DNA from: Eonycteris spelaea
Taxonomy: Eukaryota > Chordata > Mammalia > Chiroptera > Pteropodidae
Reading direction: 5' to 3'
DNA length: 64,000 nt
Assembly: GCA_003508835.1 (NCBI GenBank)
Contig: PUFA01000565.1
Coordinates: 1-64,000 of the forward strand
The translations under genes and the position numbers were made by a program. Of this stretch, positions 1 to 12,243 are shown one piece after another (the stretch's first letter is position 1; each line of letters opens with the position of its first letter). Below the pieces are notes generated by a model. That model was not told the DNA's origin. It saw only the letters and a program-made list of their open reading frames with translations, and did not search any database.

Positions 1-856
1 TAGTAGGTGGTCCACAAGCCTCCTGCACTGCCCTGGCCTCCCAGATCTCTGCTGTGTGGCAAAAAGAAAAAAAATGCTTTTTATTTCTTGGGTGGTGTGT
101 GTCTCCTCTATCACCAAGTTGCATCAGTCCCATGGCTCCAATCCCATGATAATGTGGTGGGCCCCTGATATCCCAATGCTGCCCCAGTGGCCAGATGCAG
201 TGTTGTGCTGCTTGAGGTATCCCAGGTGCCTCTGCTGGGATCACCTTCAATGGGTGAGAATGGCGTGGGTTGGGTGAGGCCATTGGTGTGCCTGTGGCTG
301 TTTTCCTCCCAATAATGGCAACCTCCAGGCCTCAGCTACCCTGCCTCTGTATTTCTATCCCTGTCACTGTTCATCTGCCACTCAGAATCTACTAGTTCTG
401 CGAGGGTGTGGAGGGGCAAGCTCTGGGAGGTTGGAGGGAGGCAGCCAGGCTCTGTGACTCCACTTTTTTCCTGACAATGGCGGCTGCTAGAACACAGCTA
501 TTATACCTCTGTATTCCGTCTCTGCCCTGATCATTAGGTTCCACCATAGCATATGCTAATCACACAGGCGGGAATGTTCGGAGCTCCAGAGGTGACATAC
601 CACATCCTGAATCCTCTCCTCTTCTGGAGTCCTGTAGGGAGGTCCACACTGCATTTATGGCACCAATCTGTGTTCTTCTCCCTTTCTTCTTCCCTTACTT
701 GCATAATTTGCCCACCTCCAGATGCTTCGATACACAGATGTCTCAGAAGTATTTCTGTGTTAGGATAGAATTTTCTGTTGGATTATAACTGTTCAACATG
801 TTGTAATCTGAAGGGGAGAGATCAAGGAGACCCTTCATTCTGTCATGTTTCTGACA
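1..856 (-). mobile_element. L1 5'UTR fragment, minus strand, runs off the left edge
   Basis: GC-richer than what follows. Read on the minus strand it starts at about 856 with a GATGTCAGAAACATG-like 5' end. A similar end is seen at about 39000, where a long minus-strand L1 stops. It contains no long conserved reading frame; the small ORFs here are chance. The right end abuts plus-strand L1 3' sequence at about 857, so this may be the inverted 5' part of one L1. Assignment to L1 rests on that shared end and on the neighbour, not on a database match. Confidence 0.55.
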
Positions 857-1310
857 TCCAAGAATGAAATCTTATCATTTGTGACAACATGGATGGACCT
901 AGAGAGTAATATGCTAAGTGAAGTCTGACAAATAAAGACAAATACGATTTCACTTATATGTGAAACATAAATAATATAAATGGACAAATAAATTAGAAAC
1001 AGACTCATAGATACAGAACAAACTGATGTTTGTCAGATGAGAAGGGTGTCGGGGGTTAGGTGAAAAATTTGAAGAATTAAGAAGTACATATCGACAGTTA
1101 CAAAATAGTCAAGGGGATTTAAAGTGAAGCATAGGGAATGTATAGTCAATAATAATGTAATAACTATGTATGTTATCTAGTACCAGGTTGATACTAGACT
1201 TACCGGAGGATCCCTTCTTAAGTTATATAAATTTCTAACTACTATGGTGTATACCTAAAACTAATACAATATTGAATATAAATGTCATTGAAAAATTAAA
1301 AAAAATGAAC
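857..1310 (+). mobile_element. L1 3' end (ORF2 C-terminus/3'UTR to A-rich tail)
   Basis: Carries the usual mammalian L1 3' series: an 'aacatggatggacc' segment, then 'atgctaagtgaa', then 'tttcacttatatgtg', then the 3'UTR with 'tagtcaataat' and 'taaaactaatacaatattg', ending in A-rich sequence at about 1290-1310. The same order occurs at 49450-49860 and 51330-51785. ORF2 is too short and decayed to be functional. Confidence 0.85.
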
Positions 1311-3541
1311 TAAAAATAAACTGATTGTGTCTTTTTCCCAATTAAAACTAATTTAAAAATTATTTAAGGAGCTCTCTGTGTCAAGAAAAATAACAATGAT
1401 AGCTGTATACGACACGAAATTGCTGGTAGCTAAAGAAAATGGAGTTGCCAAAATATTGTCAGTATTTATTACATTGTCATACTTTGTTTTATACTCATGT
1501 CTTGAAGTTTGTTTAAATCATGGTGTGTATTAATGAAAGAAAAAACAGGTAATTGCATTATTAAAATAAATGTATGTACTTTTTATTAGCAATTTAGCTT
1601 TGATGCTTGTGATGTAGTAAGGACACTTGTAGTGTGGCAATATTTATAAGATAAATATAACTTTGCCCAGGGGGCTCTTATTACCATGATGACCTTTAAG
1701 CAAAGACAAGCCAGAGACTAGGAAATTGGGAACTGAAGCAAGGCAACTAACTATAAGGAGTTTAAATCTTGGATCTTGATGGTTGCCTTTTCAGATATTA
1801 TATGAAACAAAACAGAATTGGAAGTCTTGAGAATAGATTAGGGTGGAAGTTTGAAACTTTAGGATCTGATATTGACTTGTGTTTGTGATTTTCAAAATAC
1901 AATGTGTGTATTCTTCAATTATTCTCCTTTAACACATCCAAGATTTTACTGAGTATTAAAGATTCAAAGCATATAAAGGGATAGTGTACTTCTGGGGGGC
2001 AGGGTAATTGTGGCAGTAATAATTCAAGCAAAAGATGCTTAAACAAATAGTAAATTCAGGGTATCAGGGTCATGCCCCTTAGTTAGCTTCTCATCCTGTC
2101 TGGAAATTCTCTTACTTGGTTTAATATTTGGAAATCTTAGATTTGGTTGTATTGAGTGAGACTTGACCCCACCCATTCTGGTATCTGTTCTTTTTCCCAT
2201 TACTTCCTGTTAAGTTCCTAAGATGTTTTTCTGGTCACTGAATTAGAAAGTAGATACTTGACTTCCTAGTATTCTCATAGGAACATTGTTTGTCTCTTTT
2301 GCTAACCAGGAAGTTTTTCCAAGGCAGAGATTAAATGATTTTCTTCTATGTTATACTTCCACTCTCATCCACACCCACTTTAATGTTCAGATATTGAGCA
2401 CACAGAAAGTTTTCAATTGATATTGACTTAACTTATGATGACCATTGTGGATCACAAATGCCCACTTGATGTAAGCTAACCTCCACCCTCTTCTAACCAG
2501 ATCCACCTACATAAGAAGAGTTTGGAAGTGCTTTAAACAAAGATTTTTATTTAGTGTGTGTGAATACAAATGAATTCTAATCTACTCCTATTTCTCACAT
2601 TCCCATCTGCTACACCATCCCCTACCTATAGCCCCTCCCCTCCCCAACCCAGGATCCACAATCAAACGTTAAATGAGGGTACAGAGGAATAGGGACATTA
2701 GTAAAATACGTTTAAAACAACAGTAACAAGAAAATAAGTAACACGGATATTCTTGCTGGGAACATAATATAATGTCCATTCTCTTGTTGTAACAGGGTGA
2801 GGCTTCCTTCATTTTCCTTTGTCAGGATGTCCATTGCAATTTGTCAGTATCAACAAAAGGAGCTTTATTTCCCATGCCACTTAAATACTGCTGCTACAGC
2901 TTTTGTACAGAGAATGTGTCAAACTCAGTCTTTTTCCCTGGGAGTCTTCAGTCCCACGCAGCTCATACCACCACTTGGCTTACACTACGTAGCTAGTGTG
3001 AGATGTGTGTGTGTGCATAAACACCTAGGACATTTCCACCATTTCACAGAGCTGTGTGAAAGGACAGAATGGTGGAAAGGGCTGCAAAGCTGAAAGTCAT
3101 TAAGGTATCATCAAGTTCACTTTCATCTCGTGGAGGGAGCCAGGAGCACTGTTTAGGTAGATGTTAGAGTGGAAAATAAACTTTTTCACTAACTACCTTA
3201 TAAAGTCTAAAGGATCATTTGCTTTTGTTTTCTTTCTTTATGGGTTATTTTAAATTTAATTTAATTTTCAATATTTATTTTATTGAGTGATTTTTTGTGT
3301 GTGTATGTGTGTGTATGTGCACGAAACTTTCTTACTTGAGTTTCAAGTTGCAGTATATAAAGGTCTTGACAAACAACCTCTTGTCTAAAGCAACAAAAGG
3401 ATTTCACAGTTTCACAACTTTTTTAAAAATTAAATTTATTGGAGAGACATTGGTTTCCTAACTCTTAATAGAGGCTTAACGCCACCTCAAGGTTGGTGTT
3501 TTGAATGAGAAATCCTCTAGGACAAAGGTCTTATATGCCAG

Positions 3542-3544
<3 letters not shown>
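1311..3544. other. No gene seen
   Basis: AT-rich sequence without splice-bounded coding segments or a repeat I can name. A 98-codon frame at 2797-3093 has no family resemblance and no exon context. Confidence 0.5.
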
Positions 3545-3586
<42 letters not shown>

Positions 3587-3611
3587 CTTTCTCTCTCTTT
3601 CTCTCTCTCTC
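3545..3611. repeat. (CT)n microsatellite
   Basis: Nearly pure CT dinucleotides to about 3578, then an interrupted CT/CTTT tail. Confidence 0.97.
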
Positions 3612-5081
3612 ATATGTCTTCTAAAATAATTCTATAAAAACAGTCAAAGCAATGGCAACTTTATTTCTAGTAATATCTAAACTCTCACACACATAGACAC
3701 ACACGCACAAATAGCTAGATTTACTCCTGAACTGTAAATTTTGCTACTACATTTTAACTACTCTGGTTAACATAAATCTCTCTACATAAATCTGAATATG
3801 GGCACTGCCTTCAGAATCTGCATCTATTATTATTAGCAAGCTTACCTCAAGCTAAAATCTACACTTTTTTCTCAGGACCCACCTTGAGTATCCAGATAAG
3901 GCTATTTCCTTCAACATTAAGTTTTCCCTAGCACACAAAAAGGCTTTGTTCCAAGCTGCAGAGCAACAATAGTTGATTCAGTGCTTTGCTCTTTTGGTGT
4001 ATATCCCCATTCACCAGCATATTTGCAAATATAATCTGCAGTCTTATCCAAACCCCTTGACGATGTTTAAGTTTTCAATGTGGGGGAAAAAACATTGACA
4101 ATAAAAATATTGAAAACACCAAAATGTCTACTTCGAGAATCACAAATTTATCATCACATATAGAATAGTTCTATTACTATTACAAAAGAAGAGAGTTTGA
4201 ACTAAATACAGAAAAGTCTCTAAACAAGAGTTATCAGCATAACAACTTCATCTCCATCTCAAACTGTCCAGACTGAGCTCATCTCCTCTCCTTCCTCATG
4301 TGGCCCAGAGGACAAGGATGTTCATCATCAATGAGTCTTTGCTTCATAGTCTAGAGATGTTGACAGCTTTCAGCAAGTGGATGATCTGCATTTGCAATTA
4401 TGGTTCCAGGTAGTCACTTGGTAATATTAAGGCATGTACCTTTCCTGGAACAAAGCTGCCTATTAATCCAGGTCATGGAGAAACAAACACCCAAGTTTAA
4501 AGAATTTCTCACAAGGTAGGCAAAGGAATTTAGCTCTCTGTTTTCCTTCCTATATTATGTGTGCTAACAACGGACCAAACCCACAAGTCTCAATGTCTAT
4601 GAATTCTCAGGTGTAATATAAAATTACTTTATATGTATTTTTTTTAAATAAAAGGACATTTAACCTTCTTTTTTCTGGCATGGATCAGCAAGATTATTTT
4701 ATGTTAAATCTTTCTTGACGCTTTGTGTGTATCTTTTTAGTCTGTGCATAAGCGCACATTTTTCTGTGTATATTTATATATTTATCTGTGTATGAAATGT
4801 TGATGCTTATGTTCATTCAAGTTGCTGCTCCTTTAAGGGCTTGTTTTTTATGTGTGCTTAAGCATAAAATTACATGGATTTTCTTTAGAATAATAAATAT
4901 CCAATTGGTATTGTTATACACAGCTGCGAGTAAAACACTGGTCGTATTATAATGCTAAAAATGTGAGTGGTATACAGAATTTATTATTTTATGGTCAGCT
5001 AATGCAACAATATACAAAATAGTCATCAAATCACCCAGAGGAATGATGGTGTTGAAAGGATGAAAGAGTTTATTCACTCAA
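3612..5081. other. No gene seen
   Basis: AT-rich unrecognised DNA. No open frame of note and no repeat family identified. Confidence 0.5.
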
Positions 5082-5188
5082 ATAACGGACAGAAAGAATG
5101 ACAAAAAATAAATTTAGAATTGAAATATATATGTTCAGATAACGGACAGAAAGAATGACTAAAAAATAAAATTTATAATTGAAATATG
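5082..5188. repeat. Two-copy direct tandem duplication, 57-bp unit
   Basis: The segment starting ATAACGGACAGAAAGAATGA at 5082 recurs at 5139. Both copies continue through an A-rich stretch and 'aattgaaatat', with a few differences between them. Confidence 0.9.
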
Positions 5189-6875
5189 TATTATGAAAAA
5201 CCTAATTATGTTTATTTTAAAACATAATAAATCTGTGCATGCATTTTTCTGTATGTGTACATGTGTATATGTTTGTATGTGTGAGGGAGTGTTTATGTGT
5301 GCTCATTTATGAATATGTGTAGATATGTGTGAGTATGAATGCATGTGTGTATATGACAGCATACAGAGATACCTTAACTATAGGAGGGGAGGGAATTCTC
5401 AATGAAAGAGACCTTCAGCTCAGAATGTCTAAGAGTGAATCTACATTACACATAAATAAGTGACTTGCATAAAAGTTTGATCACCAGCATCCCAAAATAT
5501 GTGTCAGGGTATAAATACCCCTAGTCCAAACTGTCCCAATGAGGTAGCACATCGGGCCAGCTGCATATAGATCTTACTCTTATTAAAGCATTTCTTTAAA
5601 TGTCCTGGGTTGAACCAAGATACAGTTTGTTGGCGTTAGCATTGGACAAAGGCTAGTTATATGCATTTGCATGTGTGAAAGGAGAGAATTTGGCAATCTC
5701 CCATTCATCATTGTTGTAATTCTCTTTGTTCAAATATACATTTCAAAAATGGTGTCCTTCTGACAAAAAGGTGACACTGCTAATACTATCAGTTGGTAAT
5801 ACATTTAAACTGTTTCTCCAGAAATAAAAATTAATTTTGTAGTGCTATTCAAAGAATAGTTTTGTTGGGTCTTCCAGATGGCTAATAACCCATGTTCAGA
5901 AAAAAGTTGGCCAGGGTGAATGGTGCAGTCTGTGTAAACAGCCATATATGGGATTTTAAAACCACATGCCCATAGTTCTTTAGCATCACACTCAAACTCA
6001 CAGAGCTAAATGGCTGTACATGGGTTAAAGCCTAATACCTAGGTCTCATTAGCATCATGTTTCAACCAAGTAATCCCCCCCAACCATAAATTACTTACAA
6101 TGGTAGCTCCCTCAGGCTTGACTGGGTGCTGAGTTCAGAATAATTGCTGCTGAAAAAATCTAGGCAAAGTCCACAAAAAACTCAAACTACCAAAAAGCCC
6201 AGTTCTTCAATCACCCTGTACATCATCAAAGCTGATGGATCGGCAGGTCTGTGAGCGTGAAGTCGAAGCAGCAGCAAACATTGAACCTGGATCATTTGTC
6301 AAGCATGGAATATTGTAGTTCTCCAGCCTTAATGGGTGGGTGAGTGGGGGGTCTGATTCTTTGGAAGATAAGGGTGGAGTAAGGAGGGGTTTTCCTTGGA
6401 TTGACAGAAAATTAAGTAAAATAAATAGCACAGTAGTCATTTAAATTACAATGATAGCCCTTCTATCTGAATTTCTCTCAAGTCTAAGCAGGTAAAAGAG
6501 CATATCAGAGCAAGGTATAATTTCTCCAAGAAACACTGGGTACCTAAGTGGCAATTCCACTTGGCCCTCTCTCTCTGTATGCAGAGGGAGAGCCCTAGAC
6601 AGTCAGCCTGATTGTCCCAGGATGTACCCATCCTGATAAAAAGAGAATGAGAGATGAACAACTTTCTGTCGGTTAGAAGAATGAGGATTTACATAAAGAG
6701 GGAGAAAAATATACTAGCAGAGCTCCCACTCACAAAGACTCCTAATCTCAAAAACAGCTGAAGCTGAAAGGTGATGATAAGTGAATGTGCAATTATAATG
6801 GTGACACCAGCAGCTGTGGTCCTACTTAGCCCAGGACTTCTTTGAATATTTTGTCTTGTACTTGTTTGAATAGAG
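5189..6875. other. No gene seen; degenerate TG-rich patch
   Basis: A degenerate TG-rich stretch lies at about 5245-5355. The rest, including short minus-strand frames at 6207-6661, shows no recognisable protein family. Confidence 0.5.
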
Positions 6876-6885
6876 TTCTTTTTTC

Positions 6886-6948
<63 letters not shown>

Positions 6949-7026
6949 TTCTTTCTTTCTTTCTTCCTTCCTTCCTTCCTTCCTTCCTTCCTTCCTTCCT
7001 TCCTCCCTCCCTCCCTCCCTCCTCCC

Positions 7027-7082
<56 letters not shown>

Positions 7083-7119
7083 TTTCTATTTCATTCTTTC
7101 TTTCCCCCTTTTTTCTTTT
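6876..7119. repeat. Polypyrimidine microsatellite: (CTTT)n, (CCTT)n, (CCCT)n, (CTTT)n
   Basis: About 240 bases almost entirely C and T on the + strand. The order is CTTT repeats, a CCTT block near 6963-7003, a short CCCT block, then CTTT again. The 106-codon plus-strand frame across it encodes only Phe/Leu/Ser runs and is an artefact of the repeat. Confidence 0.97.
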
Positions 7120-8227
7120 AGTGGCGAGGATAGGAAAGGAGAGATCAAGGGTTCATCCATGAAAGTGAAAAGGGAAAGAAACAGTTTAAACTACAGTTCT
7201 TTCCTTCAAATTCTTCTTGGTCTAAAAAAAAAGATGAAATAATCTAGCAAGTATAGAAAATTTCCATGGGTATTTGGAGTTCTGGCTTCAAAAAATCTGC
7301 TATTTGTTGTCATCAAGTGGGATGAGACAAATGAGAAGCTAAACTCTAGTTAATCTGCTTCACACCCTTGGATTGCCCTTTTCCTGAGGAAACTTAAGGA
7401 CTTCAAAGAACTTTGAAACTGTCATTTGTTAAAAAATAGAATGATTAAGATGAGGAGAAGAAAGAGAAGATGGTTGAGGAAAAAGAGATGGAAGAAGAAG
7501 CACAAATACATCCTAATGAGATGATGTTAACTGTTCTCAAAACTGCTTAAAGCTAATGGGTTGGGGCAGTCACCACAAAATTCACAGGAAATATAGCAGC
7601 AAAAGTCTAAAGTCAGTTAGCTGGGCCTGGGACTTCCAAAAATCGCCAGGGTTACCTTGTGGGATAAAAGTCCATTGATGGTGGTGGTTATTAGTTATTT
7701 TACATTTTTTAGAAGTTATTTTGCTACTTTGGGGTGTGACTACAGGAAAGGGAAGGGGAAGGGGAAATGAGCAACAGTTAAAATGCTATATAATAGAGTT
7801 AAACACACAAACGCACACATACACAAACATGAGTGGCTAGAGAAGAAACATTTCTGAACTGAGTGCAATTACTCCAAGGTCAACTGGGTCATGTTCTTGA
7901 GGGTCACTGCATGTTACTCACTTCTTAACAGACACAGAAGTTATGGTCAAAGTCTGGATAATTTCCTCCATAATCCTGGGGTGATCTATCCTATCCCCCA
8001 TCAAGGCATAATGGGCACTCACCTTCTGATAGTTAGAATTGAATGAGAAAGAGAAATGTAGAAGAGAAAAATATAATCAGTGGTCCCCGGTCACGCTGAC
8101 CATCACACATTCTGCATAGAGGGCTATGGAGCCTTGCAGAGACTGCAAAGTTTAAATCCAAAGGCTGCATCTCAGCAGCTTTCCAGATCATCGGGCTTCC
8201 ACTGAGAGTGAGAGAAGTCTTTATTCT
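7120..8227. other. No gene seen
   Basis: Unrecognised intergenic sequence with purine-rich patches (for example 7440-7500). Confidence 0.5.
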
Positions 8228-8288
8228 GAAGAAAAGAAAAGAGAAAAGAAGAGAAGAGGAGAGGAGAGGAGAGGAGAAGAGAGGAGAA
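8228..8288. repeat. GA-rich simple repeat
   Basis: Runs of GAAAA, GAGAA and GAGGA units, all purine on the + strand. Confidence 0.93.
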
Positions 8289-8389
8289 TACGTGAGGAAA
8301 TTGACTGACAATACTTAAAATGTAATGGGAAAGCAGTAGTTTAAACTACCAATCAGAGTTCAAAGAAGAATGAACAGATAAATAATGGA

Positions 8390-8715
8390 GGAGGAATGAA
8401 GGAAAAAATGAAATAGAAAAGAAGTGGTGCTAAATAAGGAAGAGACTCAGGAAGGATGAGAAAACTGGAGAAAGAAGAGGAGTGAAGAAGAGGGGAACAA
8501 AGAAGACATGAAAAGAGTGGAGGAAGAGGGAAATTTTTAGGAGGGGGAAATGAAGAGGAGAAGGAAGAAGAGAAAGGTGGAACAGAGAAAGTAGAGGAGG
8601 AGTAGGTGAAAGAGAAAGGAAAGAGGGAGGAGGGAAAAGGAGCAGGAAAGGAGGGGATGAAAAGGGGGAAGAAGAGGGTTTGGAGAAGGGAACAAGGAGG
8701 AGGGGGGAAAGAATA
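8390..8715. repeat. Long polypurine low-complexity tract
   Basis: About 320 bases that are overwhelmingly A and G on the + strand, with irregular GGA/GAA/GAG units. Three overlapping minus-strand frames here encode Ser/Pro/Phe/Leu-rich strings, which is what a polypyrimidine strand gives; they are not genes. Confidence 0.9.
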
Positions 8716-9787
8716 TGGAGAAAAAAATCCACCTCGTCTTGGCATTATCCTGATATACAAAAGCTATACCTTCAAAGTGCCTTAATAACATTGTCTCTAC
8801 ATGAAAGGATGTGGCAGGAGAAGGATGTGATCTTTATTTGCTCCTCTTCTTTCCTGCTGAGTTGAAATCCTCATAGACTAGAGAGATGGAAACATTTAAA
8901 TCATCAGTGAACATATTACACACTTTCTCTCCTTTTCCAGAAAAACAAATACAAAACTAGACAGTACAAGTTTAAATGAGACAAGTATGACATTAAATGT
9001 GGGCAAAGAAACAGGGAGAATTTTTTCTTGGTTTTGCAGTGATAACTTGGGCACATGACTTGTTACTACATTTAAAGGAAAGCTGTCATTAAATCATTGT
9101 ATTTGTAATCTGGAGAAATATCCCAGGTGATATGTGATATTAATTGTTTTGTCTTTTCCTGTAAGATTTCTCATTCTCATTCTGCCATAAGGAGATAAGA
9201 TATGACTACTTGCATTTATAGGGATCTTCAAGTTCCCAGAGAACATGATTAAATTTCAGGAACTATACATTTCTTTTCTGGCATTTCCCGGAAACATTTT
9301 GGACATAATATGGATATAGTCCTCTTGTCTATCTAAATAAAATACTAATAAGAATCTCTGCTGGCTCTTACAGCTCCTTAGACAATAACTATGATGTCAG
9401 AGGAAAAGTACCATGGGCAGGAGAGAATACAAAGAATGGAGAGGGGAACAGTCTCCTGAATAAGAGATGAAATTCAAGATACCACAAGTCAAAGTGAACT
9501 TTTCTTTAAGTGATGTAGAGACATCTTGATGAGCTTGTAGGTCTAATTACTTCAGTTTACTCTCTGTTGGGAGAAAAAAACAATGTAGGAAATGAGAACA
9601 GGAGAATAAACAGAAAGAAATGAAAGAGCAAGTGAGACACATATGGTGCTTATATGGCCTCCATCTCTCAAGTTCCAACCCTTCCTCTTACTCCCCCTGC
9701 CATGAAAAATGAATGAAACCTAATTATTTTGGTTCCACCCTGTCTAAGAGATTTTGAGAATTGTTAATCTATCGCGGTCTGGGCAGC
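8716..9787. other. 3' flank of the receptor pseudogene; no gene seen
   Basis: Lies just downstream (minus-strand sense) of the receptor stop codon, so it may hold the former 3'UTR. A minus-strand AATAAA-type signal (TTTATT on +) occurs near 8833 but is too common a hexamer to assign. No repeats recognised. Confidence 0.4.
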
Positions 9788-10437
9788 TTAAACTCTAGGC
9801 ACTGGTGGGTAGAGAAAGGAGGTTTCTACCTCTGGGGATGGAGGGGGACTGGGTAGCTCATCGAAGTCTTTGAATTGTGGGAATTTAGGCACATCAGGAT
9901 TGGGATCCACCCAAGCAGAGTGGTGAGTGAGTGAGACAGAGCTCAGCTTCCAGTGCTCCCTTCTCAGGCAGCTGATTCCACCTAACAGCATCTTATGGAT
10001 TTCCATTATGACTTTCTGAACTTCAATCTGGAAGCTATCACTGAGCCAACAATAGATGCAAGGATTGTACCATGAGCTGCTAATTGCCAGCCAGTGTAGG
10101 AAGAAGTAGAGACCATTGTGGCTTGAGATGGATTCACTGGATAGCAGCACCAGGTAGAGGTTGAGAGGAAGCCAGCAGATAGTGAAGACAAGTACCACCA
10201 TAATCAGCATCTTCAGTGTCTGCTTCTTTTCCCATGCTGGCAGATGTAGGTATAGATATTTACATCATAGACAGCATTATGGATCCACAGATTCTTGGCC
10301 ACATGACCACAGATAGCCATCAGCACCATCAATGGCAAAATGAAGAAGAGCAAAAAGGTGCTCAGGTCAAGGTATTTCCACGTGGACTTTGAAGTATATG
10401 AGAAACTGGGGACACAGACATTTCATCAGTTCCGTTT
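9788..10437 (-). pseudogene. Receptor last exon: ECL2 end, TM5-TM7, C-tail and stop
   Basis: The acceptor is a pyrimidine-rich tract ending in ATAG just before 10437, and the TAA stop is at 9788-9790. Reading order: ECL2 with VCVPSFSYTSKS, TM5 from WKYLDLSTF, ICL3, TM6 with the CWLP toggle motif, TM7 with NPCIY, helix 8 (SFQIEVQK), a GGISCLRR segment whose Cys could have been palmitoylated, and a proline-rich tail (LPSPPPSPE). Two single-base losses break the frame, one near 10415 just before VCVP and one near 10226 between QHGK and KKQT. The last 140 codons (9788-10210) remain open but lack TM1-TM5, so they cannot make a receptor. Confidence 0.85.
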
Positions 10438-10849
10438 CTATGTTATAAGACAGAGAAAGAGAAACATTGACTTAATTTTCCTTTTTCCTAAGAACCACAG
10501 CTAAGCATTATATGGCAGTTAGGCCTTAAGGAAGAGACATATTTACTATTTGTGTCTGTTAGCACAAAGGCTAGGGTTATAAAGCAGGGAGCTTTAGGGT
10601 TCCCCTATTCCAGACCTCTAACATGGCATATAGGGACACAATGGGACTTCAAATAGAAATGATATGTCTAACAACCCATTATCATGAGAGTCTTTGGTAA
10701 TCTTAATAAATTCTAGTTTATAGAAATTTATTTTTGTATCATTTTTGAAATGTGTTATTCCAGTCCCTATTCCATTCCCCTTATTTGTGAGGCTTCCAAG
10801 GTCATGGGTTCTGAAATCCAAACAGTGGCCATTACTGTGTTCCTCTTAC
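10438..10849 (-). other. Intron between the TM4 exon and last exon
   Basis: Bounded by donor GTAAGAG (10849 leftwards on the minus strand) and acceptor ATAG at about 10438. No other feature recognised. Confidence 0.6.
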
Positions 10850-10985
10850 CCGATCTCAACTTGGTAAAGGTATTGGTAAATGGCATGTGGCAAAGCAGCA
10901 CAGGTGCTCACAATCCAAATGAGAGAATGATGCAAAACATTTCCTTGCATTGAATTGATTCTGGACTTCAGGGATATAGCATCAC
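10850..10985 (-). pseudogene. Receptor exon: ICL2 and TM4
   Basis: Acceptor CTTCCAG lies just before 10985 and donor G|GTAAGAG just after 10850. Allowing one missing base after the fifth codon, it reads VMLYP then LKSRIN, then SLIWIVSTCAALPHAIYQ. This lines up with the GPR83 segment that follows the DRH motif (the Pro of ICL2, the Trp of TM4 and PHAI all match). Without that correction the frame hits TGA immediately after MLYP. Length 136, consistent with loss of one base from 137. Confidence 0.8.
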
Positions 10986-12116
10986 CTGGAAGAAAAAGGA
11001 CCCAGACCAATTCAAACAATTCAAATTAGGGTACTTATTAGGCATTCAGCAACTGACATTCTTTTTTCAAAGCTGTAAAAACTTGGTAGTTGGGTGAGTA
11101 ATGTGCTTTGGGTACTAGTTCAGTTGACAGATGAATGGTTATTTTATTTTATGAAAGAGCAAGCTGGTTAGTATAGAGGACAAAAACATTTAAATGAGAA
11201 AAATAGGAATCCAAGTGATGTCAAATTTTCTTTCTCTGAATAGGGAGTTCAGTGGAAAACAGGATGGATGTCCAAAAGTGTGACTTATTTTTTTCTTTAT
11301 CATATATGGATGGTAAGCACCTCACATCCCTGCATCCTTTACCCACTTGGTTCCCTTCATGCTCTTTTATCTCTCCCTCCGTTCCTTCCTATATTGATTC
11401 CTCCATGGTCACTCTCCCTTCCTGCCCTTCCTCCCTCCTTTCTTCTTCCTCCTTCCATTCCTCCATGCCCTCTTTCATCTTTCTCCATCTTATATTCCTT
11501 AGATTTCTTCACAGCCCCTTCCATCTGGTTTCAGCTGCAATTCCTTGAATTTCCTTCTATGTCCCTCCCACCTCACTTGTCTTCTGGCTCCTTCCTGATA
11601 ACAATGTAACCCCTCCCAGCTTCTCACCCTGCCCCATCTCTTTCCTTTAAGTCACTTTCATCCCTTCTCCCAACTCCTTCCTCAAGTCTCTCCATGCCTT
11701 CCCACTTCCTTTGCTCAGCTCTCACTCACAGACTTCAAGCCCACTTCCTAGACTCAATCCATTCATCAGCCCTGAAGCCACACCCTCCTCTGACTAATCC
11801 TTTCCCTTTTTCTTTCCTTAGCTCATATGCAACACAGCAAATAAAAAATGTTTTCCAAAGGAGGACACTTTTATCATTGCTTATCGCCATATCTTTGTTT
11901 CCATAGCACCATATCAAACATTTTTTAATACATAAGATTTGATATGGTGAAGGTCTGTAGTTAACTGTCTTGCAATCCTCCTAAATTAGATATATATTCA
12001 CATAGATTGTCTCAAGGAACTCAAAGAACATTTTAAATTATTTGTTCTGAGCTGCTTCTATCTAATAAAGGAACCTATCCCTTTGCAAGACCTAAAGAGC
12101 CCTGGGAAACACATAC
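10986..12116 (-). other. Intron between the TM3 and TM4 exons
   Basis: Donor GTATGTG follows 12117 on the minus strand and the acceptor lies at 10986. On the + strand, 11335-11720 is notably pyrimidine-rich (TCCCTCC/CTTCCT clusters), which creates spurious Ser/Pro/Phe-rich frames. No transposon recognised. Confidence 0.55.
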
Positions 12117-12243
12117 CCAATGTAGGTCCAGAGAAACAGCAGCCATGGTCATCACAGTTACATAGGCACAAGGATACTGAGCAAAATGACTGAGGTGGCA
12201 TGTCATCTTCCCAAATACCAAAAAAATTACACAGATAGCGCAC
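12117..12243 (-). pseudogene. Receptor exon: ECL1 and TM3 with mutated DRY motif
   Basis: Acceptor TCTCCCACAG lies just before 12243 and donor GTATGTG just after 12117. It begins VRYLCN, then a frameshift in or near the run of seven T, then VFGKMTCHLSHFAQY and AAVSLDLHW. GPR83 has FGKGMCHVSRFAQY and AVDRHQ at these places. The disulfide Cys of TM3 is present. The DRY/DRH arginine that controls G-protein coupling is Leu here (SLDLHW), a loss that would impair signalling even with the frame repaired. Confidence 0.8.

Noticed and set aside
6842..7162. 106-codon plus-strand frame
   Set aside because: It is the translation of a CTTT/CCTT microsatellite (Phe/Leu/Ser runs).
8353..8791. Three overlapping minus-strand frames of 84-135 codons
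   Set aside because: All arise from a polypurine tract; no domain, no exon context.
9788..10210. 140-codon open frame as an intact small receptor
   Set aside because: It starts at an internal Met before TM6 and is only the C-terminal part of a frame-broken seven-helix receptor.
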